Shown here: piece after piece, positions 7,444-16,287 of the stretch | Position numbering within the stretch: the stretch's first letter is position 1 | Layout: each line of letters opens with the position of its first letter | DNA from: Anseongella ginsenosidimutans | GTDB lineage: Bacteria > Bacteroidota > Bacteroidia > Sphingobacteriales > Sphingobacteriaceae | Length of the DNA stretch: 64,000 bases | Direction: 5' to 3' | Assembly: GCF_008033235.1 (NCBI RefSeq) | Contig: NZ_CP042432.1 | Location: 558,001-622,000 of the forward strand | Notes under the pieces: generated by a model | Database searches by the model: none | What the model saw: the letters and a program-made list of their open reading frames with translations, nothing else | What the model was told of the DNA's origin: nothing | Position numbers and translations under genes: made by a program

Positions 7444-9234
7444 ATGAGGTTAACGCGTAAATCAAAAAAGATCATGACGCTGTCCGCAGTTGTCGTCCTT
7501 TCTCTGTTCCTGCTTTTAATTATAGTCAATTCCATCATCATTCATTTCGCGAAACCCCGGCTTGTCGCGTATCTGAAAGAAACGGTGTACAAGGCAAGCG
7601 ATAGCTTATACACCCTTGACTTTGACAAGATCCGGATGAACCTTATCAGGGGGAGCGCCGACATTTCCGAGGTGTACCTCCGGCCCGATACCGCCCTGTA
7701 CGCTTCGCTTCGCAGCCGGGGCGCAGGGCCTCCGTTGCTTTTCGACCTTCATTCGGAACATCTGAAGATCAGGGGTGTCCATCTTTTTAAATTATGGCGA
7801 AGCAAGAAACTTGCTGTTGATCTGATAAGCATCGAAAAACCCGACATCGGTGTTCTGAAGCATGTCTTGCCTGAGGATACGCTGGCTAAACCCTTCGAGT
7901 TTGATCCCTACGGCATGATCGCTCCTGTACTGGCTTCCCTCCGGGTTGACCGGGTCCGGATATCGGACGGGAAGTTAAGGTATAAAAAAGAAGGCATACG
8001 GAACGGCCTCTCGCTGCACTTTAACAAGTTTTTTCTGGAAACCGACGGCCTTTATATTGATTCCATGAGCCGGAGCGATACCTCCGGCTCCTTTTATTCG
8101 GAAGATCTCCGGCTAAGCATCAAGGACTTTAAATTCCGCCTCCCCGACAGCCTGTATAATTTGCACCTGGGTACGGTCAGGCTTTCAAGCCGGGAATCTC
8201 GTTTAAGCATTGACTCCCTTTGGCTGGAGCCCCGCCATGGCGAGATGGAATTTCACAAGATCCAGGATAAGGAAACGGACCGCCTGGAATTAAAAACCGG
8301 CCTTATTACAGCCCGTGACTTTGACATACGGAGCTTCCTGAGGAATGAAGAACTGAAGGCGGGGGAGATCCTGATTGAGGATGCGGTCCTGGTGGATTTT
8401 CTCTATAATTTCAGGATGGATGACCGGCCATACCAGACACTACCGCACCTGGCACTGAAAAACGCGGGCATTACCCTGGATATAAGAAAGCTTGTGATTA
8501 AAAACAGTTCGGCCGTATACCGGGAACGCCTGGCAGGCAACAGCGAAACGGGGCAAGTAACGTTCAGAAACCTTAACGGTATAATAACCAATATCAGTAA
8601 TATACCGGAAAGGATCGCAGCGGATTCCGTCATTCATGCGAATATAGAAACCTCCCTTATGGACGTAGGTTCGCTGAATGTGAAATTCGATTTTTACATG
8701 GACCGGGATGACGGCTATTTTACCGTGAACGGATCGCTCGGCCGGATGCCTATGGAAGCGATCAACCCCATGCTGGAGGCGGCGGCCCGGTTAAAGATAA
8801 AAAGAGGGACGCTGCAGAAACTGCTCTTTACTCTTCATGGAGACAGTACCCGTTCCGCCGGCTCCATGAAGTTCTATTACAACAACCTGAACGTAGAACT
8901 GCTCGGAAAGGAAGACTCGGAAAGCAATATGAAGATCGCCTCCGCCCTCACCAATATGCTGCTGCTTTACAGCAATAACCCGCCGCCGGAAGGGCCGCTT
9001 CGCACAGGCGTCATTTCCTTTACGCGCCTGAAAAACAAATCCATTTTCAATTACCTGTGGAAATCATTGCTCACCGGCTTTAAATCAAGTGTTGGTATAA
9101 GCGCCGAAAAGGAATCCCAGCTTCGCGGAATGGCCGAAAAGTTTAAGGAGCGCAAGGAGCGCCGTGAAGAAAGAAAAGGAGCGCGCCAGGAAAGAAGGGC
9201 CGGGCGCAAAGCCGAACGGCAGGCGGATCAATAA
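7444..9234 (+). CDS. AsmA-like inner-membrane-anchored protein of unknown role
   Basis: The 596-residue protein begins with a basic N-terminus and one membrane segment (about residues 11-33, MTLSAVVVLSLFLLLIIVNSI). A long region of repeating beta strands follows, typical of AsmA/DUF748-like periplasmic proteins: LDFDKIRMNLIRGSADISEV, then repeated patterns of the kind LKIRGVHLFKLWRSKKLAVD. The last 40 residues are a very basic, charged tail (KERKERREERKGARQERRAG) that would lie in the periplasm if the anchor is N-in. Family members are thought to be large lipid-bridge or outer-membrane maintenance proteins. I infer an envelope role only. It is a single-gene unit, convergent with ilvE. Confidence 0.65.
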   Translation: MRLTRKSKKIMTLSAVVVLSLFLLLIIVNSIIIHFAKPRLVAYLKETVYKASDSLYTLDFDKIRMNLIRGSADISEVYLRPDTALYASLRSRGAGPPLLFDLHSEHLKIRGVHLFKLWRSKKLAVDLISIEKPDIGVLKHVLPEDTLAKPFEFDPYGMIAPVLASLRVDRVRISDGKLRYKKEGIRNGLSLHFNKFFLETDGLYIDSMSRSDTSGSFYSEDLRLSIKDFKFRLPDSLYNLHLGTVRLSSRESRLSIDSLWLEPRHGEMEFHKIQDKETDRLELKTGLITARDFDIRSFLRNEELKAGEILIEDAVLVDFLYNFRMDDRPYQTLPHLALKNAGITLDIRKLVIKNSSAVYRERLAGNSETGQVTFRNLNGIITNISNIPERIAADSVIHANIETSLMDVGSLNVKFDFYMDRDDGYFTVNGSLGRMPMEAINPMLEAAARLKIKRGTLQKLLFTLHGDSTRSAGSMKFYYNNLNVELLGKEDSESNMKIASALTNMLLLYSNNPPPEGPLRTGVISFTRLKNKSIFNYLWKSLLTGFKSSVGISAEKESQLRGMAEKFKERKERREERKGARQERRAGRKAERQADQ

Positions 9235-9253
9235 ATCGGGGACGCCCGCGGTC

Positions 9254-10324
9254 TTACACGCGTACTAACCAGCCAAATTCATCTTCAGCTTTGCCGCAGC
9301 GGATATTGTTCAGGGTCTTCAAAAGCTTAGGAGCTACTTCCCGTTTTTCAACCGCCGGCAGCGTATACACTTTGCCTTCGTGTCCTATTTCGCTGATGTG
9401 GGTGACAGTAGCGGCAGTTCCTACTGCGAAAGCCTCCTGCAGGCGGCCGGAGTGCATCGCTTCTACCAGTTCGCTTACCGATACTTCCCGCTCCTGTACG
9501 TCCATTCCCCAGCTGCGGGCAAGCGTAACCACGCTATCACGGGTAATGCCTTTCAGAATGGTATCTTTTACAGGAGGCGTAACCAGCGCATCGTTGATCA
9601 CGAACATGAAATTTGCGGTACCTGCTTCTTCAACGAACTCATGATTTGCCGCGTCGGTCCAGATGATCTGGTCAAAGCCTTCTTTTTGAGCCAGCTTGGT
9701 AGGCAGCAGGGATAAGCCATAATTGGCTGCGGCCTTTGCATAACCAATGCCTCCCCTGGCGGACCGGGTAAAATGACTTTCAATTTTCACCCTGAGCGGC
9801 TTGCTGTAATAAGCGCCGGCGGGGCTGCAAATGATGGAAAACCGGTAAGTATCCGAAGGACGTACGCCAAGGAACTGGTCGGTGGCGTACATAAACGGCC
9901 TGATGTACAGGGAATAATTATCAAGGGAAGGGATCCATTCGCGATCCATGTCAACCAGGCGCATAAGGCCATCCATAAATACTTCTTCGGTAGTTACCGG
10001 CATGCACATGCGCTCCGCGGAAATATTAAAGCGCTCAAAATTTGCCCTTGGACGGAAAAGCACTACTTCATTGTCCACGGTACGGAAGGCTTTCATTCCT
10101 TCGAAAATAGCCTGGCCGTAATGAAGCGCCATCAGGGCGGGTTCAAACTGTACGGGGCCGTAAGGCAGCAGCTGCAGATCAGTCCAGGAACCGCGGACAA
10201 AATCCGCCTGGAACATATGATCAGTAAATACTGTCCCAAAGGAAACTTTCGCAAAATCAACCTCCGGCAACCTTGAACGGAGGGCTTGATTCACCCTTAC
10301 ATTAGTTTGATGCACTTCAGCCAT
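9254..10324 (-). CDS. ilvE: Branched-chain amino acid aminotransferase
   Basis: The 356-residue protein matches the type II fold-IV branched-chain aminotransferases. Seen in order are YGQAIFEGMKAFR, RPRANFERFNISAERMCMP, SLYIRPFMYATDQFLGV, the region GGIGYAKAAANYG whose lysine would bind PLP, EEAGTANFMFVI, and GITRDSVVTLARSWGMDVQER. It transfers the amino group between glutamate and the branched-chain 2-oxo acids, the last step in Leu, Ile and Val synthesis. The start is ATG 10324. It is divergent from the TlpA-like gene with 63 bases between them. Confidence 0.95.
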   Translation of the reverse strand: MAEVHQTNVRVNQALRSRLPEVDFAKVSFGTVFTDHMFQADFVRGSWTDLQLLPYGPVQFEPALMALHYGQAIFEGMKAFRTVDNEVVLFRPRANFERFNISAERMCMPVTTEEVFMDGLMRLVDMDREWIPSLDNYSLYIRPFMYATDQFLGVRPSDTYRFSIICSPAGAYYSKPLRVKIESHFTRSARGGIGYAKAAANYGLSLLPTKLAQKEGFDQIIWTDAANHEFVEEAGTANFMFVINDALVTPPVKDTILKGITRDSVVTLARSWGMDVQEREVSVSELVEAMHSGRLQEAFAVGTAATVTHISEIGHEGKVYTLPAVEKREVAPKLLKTLNNIRCGKAEDEFGWLVRV

Positions 10325-10387
10325 AACATTGCAAGTTTAGTATTTTTTTTACAATATTCCGGCATTATTCTGGTTAGATTTGAAGTC

Positions 10388-11503
10388 ATGAGAAAACAGC
10401 TTTTAGTGATTGGATCAGCGCTATGTTTTTTTGGGGCAAGCGCTCAGGAACAGGAATTTACCCTGCGCGGAGAATTGGAGGGTATCCAAAACAATGAAGT
10501 ATATCTTCTTTTACGCACAGAAACCGGCACCGATACTCTTGCACGGTCGGCGGTAAACGGAAACAGCTTTGAGCTGAAAGGCCGTTTAGAAGAGCCGGCC
10601 CTCTGCCTTTTATCTACAGGTCCGGCGGAAGGAATCCGCTTATTTATGGAAAATACGGAGATGACCATTACGGGAAAACTTCCCGATACCGAAATTACGG
10701 GCTCAAAAAGCCATGAACAGCTGGAAAAGATGGCCACCCTTTCCCCTCGCCTGACCGAAATACAGCAAAAGCTGGGAGCGATCTCACAAGCTTACCGGGA
10801 AGCGGCAAGCAGCAACGATACCGCCCGGGGCGAGGACCTGCTGGAACAGGCAACCTCACTTATTGCAGACCGGGAGGCCGCCCGGCAGGATTACGAAGAC
10901 AGGCTTACCGAATATATCAGGACGCAGCCGGCCACTTTTGCCACACCCTATATTATCCTTTCCACCTTCCACCGGCCCGATCCCAATGCCTTTCTGCCTG
11001 CTTTCGAAAAGTTTCCGCCGGAAGTTCAGAACAGCATGCTGGGCAAGGTGCTGAAAGCCCGGCTGGATGAACTCGCGCCTACCGCGGTTGGGAAAAAAGC
11101 GCCTGAAATTACCGGGAAAACGCCTGAGGGCGAAGAAATTTCCCTTTCCGGCATGAAAGGAAAAATCACCCTTATCGATTTCTGGGCCTCCTGGTGCGGG
11201 CCCTGCCGGCGGGAGAATCCCAACGTGGTCAGGTTGTATGAGAAATATCATGCGAAAGGCTTTAACATTCTTGGGGTTTCCCTGGACAAGGACGCTGCCA
11301 GCTGGAAACAAGCCATTGCTGCCGACGGCCTGGAATGGTCCCATGTTTCCGACCTCAAGGAATGGGATTCAGAACTGATCAAACCTTATGCGGTAAGCGC
11401 CATTCCGCACACGGTACTCATCGACGAAAACGGGATCATTATTGCGGCCAACCTTCGTGGAAAAGCCCTGGAAGACAAGCTGGCCGAAGTATTGGGGGAT
11501 TAA
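10388..11503 (+). CDS. Thioredoxin-like (TlpA/ResA) protein with DUF4369 domain
   Basis: I chose ATG 10388 because it gives a clean signal peptide (MRKQLLVIGSALCFFGASAQ) and 371 residues; the open frame upstream lies in the ilvE promoter region. Residues 20-120 fit DUF4369 (FTLRGELEGIQNNEVYLLL). Helices follow, and then a TlpA/AhpC-type domain with the redox motif WASWCGPCRREN (Cys270 and Cys273) and the cis-proline segment SAIPHTVLID. Such proteins act as periplasmic disulfide oxidoreductases, possibly in cytochrome maturation or stress response. The specific partner is unknown. Confidence 0.9.
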   Translation: MRKQLLVIGSALCFFGASAQEQEFTLRGELEGIQNNEVYLLLRTETGTDTLARSAVNGNSFELKGRLEEPALCLLSTGPAEGIRLFMENTEMTITGKLPDTEITGSKSHEQLEKMATLSPRLTEIQQKLGAISQAYREAASSNDTARGEDLLEQATSLIADREAARQDYEDRLTEYIRTQPATFATPYIILSTFHRPDPNAFLPAFEKFPPEVQNSMLGKVLKARLDELAPTAVGKKAPEITGKTPEGEEISLSGMKGKITLIDFWASWCGPCRRENPNVVRLYEKYHAKGFNILGVSLDKDAASWKQAIAADGLEWSHVSDLKEWDSELIKPYAVSAIPHTVLIDENGIIIAANLRGKALEDKLAEVLGD

Positions 11504-11587
11504 TACGGCGTTACTAATTCCTTTGCCCCAGGGCGGGCTTTTTACCCCTCCCTGCGCAAAAAAGTTCAAATAGAACTCCGCTCTGAT

Positions 11588-13231
11588 TCATTTGTCGAGG
11601 GCTTTTATCCGGGAAACAATGGTATCCAGGACGTTTAACGGAAAGATCGCGGGCTGCCCGTACCAGAAAAAGGACCCGTCCCCTTCATAAGTATGCGAAC
11701 GAATATGCCAGTCCTGGGGAAGGTAACTGGAAACGTCGTTGCAATAACCGGCCACGCTCACCATTTTATCCGGCCATATGGCCCTGATAGCCGGCCCGTA
11801 CCCGGTCACAACTTCTCTTGAAAGCCCTACCAGCTTCCAGTTGCCGATATTGATCGTTTGTACATACACCGGTAAATTTTCCGGCATCGAACCTTCCCTG
11901 TAGTAGCCAAGCATGAGATCGGCCCACCGCAAATTCCGTTCTGCAGTCAGATCCCCCTCTTTACCTTCGTTCTCTTTCCGGAACTGGCGGATCTTTTCCT
12001 CCGGCCAGGGTGTTACGGGAAATAAAATGGTATCGAGGGAATAGGAAATGGCGCCGCGGAGGTCTTGCATTTCCCCATTCAGTATATCCAGCACATCGCC
12101 TGCCAGCTCCCTTCCCGTAACAGAATGGTCATCGCTCCTGGGATTGATATCCCCGGCGCACCCCTGGATAAACAAGGGGTTTTCCACGCCGGTTTCCGCT
12201 TTCAGAACCTGCCGGGCAACCCCGGGATAATTTGCGGAGATGGTGTAGCTTTCTTTTCCGGCATTCCTGAAAACAGGGTGGCATCCGGTTAAAAACAAGA
12301 GGCCTTCGGTTTTTCTTTTCCTTACTATTTTCAGAATGTCCAGGCTCTGGTCATAAGGCGTTTCGCGATCAGGAGAGGTCCTGTTATGACCAATGTTAGT
12401 TGTGCCCCTTCCAAAGTACAAAGCAGCTGATGACAGGTCGTCCAATGCTTTTTCAATACTTTCGATAAGTCCTTTTTTAACGATATTGTTCAGGTAGGCG
12501 CTGTCGGGAAGCTGCCCGTGCCCAAAAGCCGGGTATTTTTGCATGGAAGGCGCAAAATGGGTGTGGGAGCTATTGATCAGTACAGCTGCGGGCGGAATTC
12601 CTCTCCGGCGGAAGATCGCTTCCTTCACCCCGGCAGCCAGGGAATAATCGATACCGCAAAGGTCCGCGCTCACGATCACTGCCGTTTCACCGCCCTTTTT
12701 CACAGCAAGCGCTGTCACCGAAAGATTGCCGTCCGAACTATGCTCCGCCCTGTAAAGCTTACCGTCGCCCGCAAGGGCATAAAGCCTGTTTCCCATTACG
12801 GCTATACGTTTCACGTCAATAGTATAGGTAAACCCGTTACGCCAGCCTATTTTAAGCCAGGTACCCGCCGCAGTGTTCAGTTTCCGCTGCCAGAGCGTAT
12901 TATCCCCGCAAAGCGCGTAGCGCATTCCCTGATGATCCGCAGTGCTTAGCACACCTGCCGGAAGCCCGGGCAGGGATTTTTCCGTTACCGCTGTTTTTTT
13001 CATCCGGCCGGCCAGAGCTACCGCTCCGGGCGATTCAGCCGCCGGCTCCCAGGTGATACTGAAACGCCCTTCGCGCGGGGCGCCGTAGCCCGCAAGAGCA
13101 AGCGAAAAGACCGTGCTGTCCGGCTCTATACTTACCGTGGACGTACCTATCCGGTAACTTTGCTGTGCCTGCAAGCTATTAAAGCCGCAAACAGCTGAAA
13201 AGAGTAAAAGGAAAACTTTTCCGTATCTCAT
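11588..13231 (-). CDS. Neutral ceramidase-like exported protein with an inserted beta-propeller-like segment
   Basis: I chose ATG 13231, which gives the signal peptide MRYGKVFLLLFSAVCGFNSLQAQ and 547 residues; an ATG seven codons upstream overlaps murQ. The fold resembles the neutral/alkaline ceramidase N-terminal domain. It has VIVSADLCGIDYSLA, the NSSHTHFAPS motif (compare SHTHSGPG of ceramidases), LTGCHPV and IQGCAGDINPR. Between the usual AGYG start and this core lies an insertion of about 120 residues with repeats such as RYALCGDNTLWQRKL and RLYALAGDGKLYRAE, which look like tectonin or Kelch-type propeller blades. Substrate unknown. It follows murQ by 13 bases. Confidence 0.72.
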   Translation of the reverse strand: MRYGKVFLLLFSAVCGFNSLQAQQSYRIGTSTVSIEPDSTVFSLALAGYGAPREGRFSITWEPAAESPGAVALAGRMKKTAVTEKSLPGLPAGVLSTADHQGMRYALCGDNTLWQRKLNTAAGTWLKIGWRNGFTYTIDVKRIAVMGNRLYALAGDGKLYRAEHSSDGNLSVTALAVKKGGETAVIVSADLCGIDYSLAAGVKEAIFRRRGIPPAAVLINSSHTHFAPSMQKYPAFGHGQLPDSAYLNNIVKKGLIESIEKALDDLSSAALYFGRGTTNIGHNRTSPDRETPYDQSLDILKIVRKRKTEGLLFLTGCHPVFRNAGKESYTISANYPGVARQVLKAETGVENPLFIQGCAGDINPRSDDHSVTGRELAGDVLDILNGEMQDLRGAISYSLDTILFPVTPWPEEKIRQFRKENEGKEGDLTAERNLRWADLMLGYYREGSMPENLPVYVQTINIGNWKLVGLSREVVTGYGPAIRAIWPDKMVSVAGYCNDVSSYLPQDWHIRSHTYEGDGSFFWYGQPAIFPLNVLDTIVSRIKALDK

Positions 13232-13244
13232 GGAAGCGCGGTAT

Positions 13245-14066
13245 TCAACCATTTAAACTGCTTTGAAGGTAATCCAATGCCTTTTTCGCCCCTCCATGAG
13301 CCAGGACAAGCTTCCGGGCTTCCTCATAGTCGCTTAGTTCACCTTTTTCCATCAGGATCCTCACTGCGCGGTCCGTGATCTTTTCATTCAGCAGCAGCAC
13401 ATTCACCATCCGGTTATCTTCCACTCTTCCCAGCCGGATCATGACTGTTGTACTGATCATATCGAAGATCATTTTCTGGGCTGTACCGCATTTCATCCGG
13501 GTACTCCCGGTAATAAATTCAGGACCTGTAATAACTTCCACGGGAAAATCCGCCTGCCGGGCAATGGGAGAAGAGGGATTGCTCACAATGCAGCCGGTCG
13601 TAATGTGATGCTTTCGGCATTCCTCCAGCGAGGCAAGCACGAAGGGCGTGGTGCCGCTGGCCGAAATGCCTATTACGATATCCTTTTCATTAATGTCTTT
13701 TTCCCGGAGTTGCCGCCACCCTTCCCTGGTGTCGTCTTCCTTTTCCTCCGGCGCAAGGTAAAGGTTTTCAATCCCGCCGGCCAGTACCACATTAACCAGC
13801 CCTTTTTCTATACCGTAAGTGTTCGGAAGCTCAATGGCGTCCAGTACCGATAACCGCCCCCCGCTGCCCGCGCCCAGGTAAAACATGCGGCCTCCGGCCT
13901 GAATTTTGGAAACGATCGCATCAATAAGCCGGTTGACCTGCGGCAGTGAAGCTTCTATCGCACAGGCGACTGTTTTATCTTCCGCATTGATATGGGCGGT
14001 GATCTCTTCCACCGGCATTTTTTCCAGGTGCCTGTACTTCGACGGCTGCTCTGTTATTCTCATCAT
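13245..14066 (-). CDS. murQ: N-acetylmuramic acid 6-phosphate etherase
   Basis: The 273-residue SIS-domain protein has the MurQ signatures. These are GRMFYLGAGSGGRLSVLDAIELPNTYG, DIVIGISASGTTPFV and ITGSTRMKCGTAQKMIFDM. The enzyme cleaves the D-lactyl ether of MurNAc-6-phosphate to give GlcNAc-6-phosphate in peptidoglycan recycling. It overlaps the upstream aminotransferase gene by four bases (ATGA), so the two are co-translated. The three-gene unit ends with the ceramidase-like gene. The ADP-glucosamine-like chemistry of its neighbours is not obvious, so the unit may serve amino-sugar scavenging. Confidence 0.93.
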   Translation of the reverse strand: MMRITEQPSKYRHLEKMPVEEITAHINAEDKTVACAIEASLPQVNRLIDAIVSKIQAGGRMFYLGAGSGGRLSVLDAIELPNTYGIEKGLVNVVLAGGIENLYLAPEEKEDDTREGWRQLREKDINEKDIVIGISASGTTPFVLASLEECRKHHITTGCIVSNPSSPIARQADFPVEVITGPEFITGSTRMKCGTAQKMIFDMISTTVMIRLGRVEDNRMVNVLLLNEKITDRAVRILMEKGELSDYEEARKLVLAHGGAKKALDYLQSSLNG

Positions 14067-15406
14067 ATCGACAACTCTTTGGCATATTCTCGGATCTTGC
14101 GAATGGCGTCCGCTATTTGCTCCATGTCAGTTCTTTTCCCCAGGAGCATGGTTTGATAAAACCAGACGCCCTGCTCAGTGGTAAGCTTGTCATTCTGCGG
14201 GCATTGACTCCGCTCAAGCCACTGATTCATAACCTTTTCCCCGTAAATCCGGAGATAGTGTTTATTCTTTGCCAGGCCTGTTACATAATCCTGCCGGTTC
14301 ATGGGCCCATACCCGCTTGAACAGGGTACTCCTTCGGCATTCAGCGCTTCAATGAATTTTTCGCGGCTCAGGCCTGCAAAGTATTCCTTGTCATAACGGA
14401 ACATATAGAGATGCCAGGCGCTCCTGGTCGTACCTTCATAAAGTTTGGCCGGCATGATACCGGGGATCTCGTTCAGGAGTTCCGTCAGGTAGGACGCATT
14501 CTCATTCCGGCGCCTGGCCTGCTCCTCTGTGCGGGTCATCTGTGCGAGCAGCAGGCCGCCCTGGAATTCGGTCAGCCGAAGGTTGCTGGCGCGTGTACCC
14601 TCTCCGGGGTTAAAAGCGGCTGTTTGCCCGCCCTGCCCCTGGTTATGAAAACGGTAACAGGCCTGGACGAACTGTTCGCTATTCGTGGTAACCGCGCCGC
14701 CTTCTGCGGAATTGAGGTTCTTGGACGACTGAAAGCTAAACGCTCCCGCCAGACCGTAAGAACCCACCTTTTTTCCCTTCCACTCTGCCAGGTGCGCCTG
14801 ACAGGCATCTTCAATAAGAGGGATATTTCTTTTACCTGCAATTGCAAGCAGCGTATCCAGATCAGCCGGAGAGCCGCCGATATGTACCGGCATAATGGCC
14901 CTGGTCTGCGGGCTGATCGCTTCTTCTATTTTATTCGCGTCCACCTGGAAGCTCTCAATATCCGTGTCAGCAAAGATGGGCAGCGCATAATTCAGCACCA
15001 CCACGTTATAGGTGGCGATAAAAGTATATACCGGGATAACGACTTCATCCCCCGGACCCAGGTCCATGGCCCCGAGTATCGTATAAAGAGCGCTTGTGCC
15101 GCTTGATACGCCAAGGCAATGATTCACGCCAAAAACTTTACTGTATTCCTTCTCAAATGCAGCAACCACGCTGCCGCCCAGGCGTCCCCATGTTCCGCTG
15201 TCAAGCACATCCAGCAAAGCCTTTTCCTCCGTCTGGTCAAAGACCGGCCATCCGGGAAATTCGCCTGGATGGGCCTTTGGCCCGCCGAGAAGGGCCGGCT
15301 TGGGGCCGGCGGCGCCCGAACGGGCAACAGAGGGCAGGCTCACTGCCAGGCCGGCCCCGGCAATTACCGCTGTGCGTATGAACTGTCTTCGTGGTACTGT
15401 TTTCAT
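14063..15406 (-). CDS. DegT/DnrJ/EryC1-type PLP aminotransferase with a Tat signal
   Basis: The 447-residue protein begins MKTVPRRQFIRTAVIAGAGLAV, a twin-arginine export signal. It continues with a complete DegT-type aminotransferase domain: SGTSALYTILGAMDLGPGDEVV, FADTDIESFQVD, IEDACQAHLAEWKGKKVGSYG, and the PLP lysine in SFQSSKNLNSAEGG (Lys229). DegT enzymes normally make amino sugars in the cytoplasm. Export of a folded, cofactor-loaded form by Tat is what the leader implies. It is the first gene of the unit with murQ and the ceramidase-like gene, and is divergent from the DeoR regulator. Confidence 0.88.
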   Translation of the reverse strand: MKTVPRRQFIRTAVIAGAGLAVSLPSVARSGAAGPKPALLGGPKAHPGEFPGWPVFDQTEEKALLDVLDSGTWGRLGGSVVAAFEKEYSKVFGVNHCLGVSSGTSALYTILGAMDLGPGDEVVIPVYTFIATYNVVVLNYALPIFADTDIESFQVDANKIEEAISPQTRAIMPVHIGGSPADLDTLLAIAGKRNIPLIEDACQAHLAEWKGKKVGSYGLAGAFSFQSSKNLNSAEGGAVTTNSEQFVQACYRFHNQGQGGQTAAFNPGEGTRASNLRLTEFQGGLLLAQMTRTEEQARRRNENASYLTELLNEIPGIMPAKLYEGTTRSAWHLYMFRYDKEYFAGLSREKFIEALNAEGVPCSSGYGPMNRQDYVTGLAKNKHYLRIYGEKVMNQWLERSQCPQNDKLTTEQGVWFYQTMLLGKRTDMEQIADAIRKIREYAKELSI

Positions 15407-15458
15407 CGTTGCTTATGTTTAGGGTGTTGAAGGATGGTTTTCCTGCGGTTTATATGCG

Positions 15459-15474
15459 GTTTTGAAATCAAAAC
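15459..15474. promoter_or_regulatory. Palindrome between the aminotransferase and DeoR genes
   Basis: GTTTTGA-AA-TCAAAAC is a 7-base inverted repeat in the 131-base divergent gap. It lies between the aminotransferase start (15406) and the DeoR start (15538). Its position, and its length for a dimer, fit an operator of the DeoR protein controlling both directions. A TGCGGTTT direct repeat lies just beside it. Assignment to DeoR is inference. Confidence 0.45.
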
Positions 15475-15537
15475 TAAACGCAGAAATCAATAAATCCAAA
15501 TTTCCTGCAATCTTTTTATTTTTTGTACTTTCATGCC

Positions 15538-16287
15538 ATGTTAAAGGAGGAAAGACAAAAAACCATTATGCGGGAAATCAATCTGCATAACCGCGTATTA
15601 TCCGCAGACCTTTGCAATTTGCTGAACGTTTCCGACGATACCGTACGCCGGGACCTGAAGGATCTCGCCGATAGCGGAAAGATCATAAAAATACACGGGG
15701 GCGCCATGAGCAAATCCTTTGTATCTACATTTGAGACACAGGACGAGGTGTATGCGGTGCAGGCAAAACGGCAAATTGCCGCAAAGACGCTTTCCCTGTT
15801 TAAGCGGAACATGGTAGTCCTCACGGAAGGAGGCACGACTATTCTGGAATTTGCAAAAATGATCCCGGAAAAGCTTCCGGCTACGGTCTTTACGATCAGT
15901 CCGCAGGTAGCGATTACCCTTTCTGCTCATAGTAATTTAGAGGTAATCACCATTGGGGGGAAACTCAACAAGAACGCCAACCTGCATACCGGCTCCAGCG
16001 TCCTCAACCAGCTCTCTGAAATAAAAGTGGATCTCTGCCTTCTTGGAGCCAATGCCCTTTCAGTTCAGGACGGCCTGACGGATGTGGACTGGGAAGTGGT
16101 CCAGGTAAAGAAGGCGCTTATCCGCGCGGCCCGGAAAGTAGCTGTGCTGAGCATTTCCGAGAAGTTAAACACCGCGCAAAGACTGAAGATCTGCGACCTG
16201 AACCAAATCCATTACCTGGTCACCGAGCTATCGCCGGAAAGTCATTTCCTGGCCCCTTTCCGAAATAACGATCTGCAGCTTATTTAA
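15538..16287 (+). CDS. DeoR-family transcriptional regulator
   Basis: I chose ATG 15538 (MLKEERQKTIMREINLHNRV), which gives 249 residues and the usual DeoR start; the ATG five codons earlier adds residues unlike the family. The N-terminal winged helix has LCNLLNVSDDTVRRDLKDLADSGKI followed by IHGGA, both diagnostic. The C-terminal DeoRC domain (VVLTEGGTTILEFAKMI, TIGGKLNKNANLHTG, DLCLLGANAL) binds a phosphorylated sugar. It is divergent from the aminotransferase-murQ unit and convergent with the ADP-ribosylglycohydrolase gene, with stop codons overlapping by four bases. It could control either unit. Confidence 0.92.
   Translation: MLKEERQKTIMREINLHNRVLSADLCNLLNVSDDTVRRDLKDLADSGKIIKIHGGAMSKSFVSTFETQDEVYAVQAKRQIAAKTLSLFKRNMVVLTEGGTTILEFAKMIPEKLPATVFTISPQVAITLSAHSNLEVITIGGKLNKNANLHTGSSVLNQLSEIKVDLCLLGANALSVQDGLTDVDWEVVQVKKALIRAARKVAVLSISEKLNTAQRLKICDLNQIHYLVTELSPESHFLAPFRNNDLQLI

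Noticed and set aside
7444-9234. TamB or full AsmA assignment
   Set aside because: The beta-repeat look fits the superfamily, but no specific signature could be confirmed by eye, so only a general call is given.
11504-11587. Bidirectional terminator between the TlpA-like and ceramidase-like genes
   Set aside because: A CAGGG/CCCTG pair exists, but the loop holds the T tract and the stem is interrupted, so it does not have terminator form.
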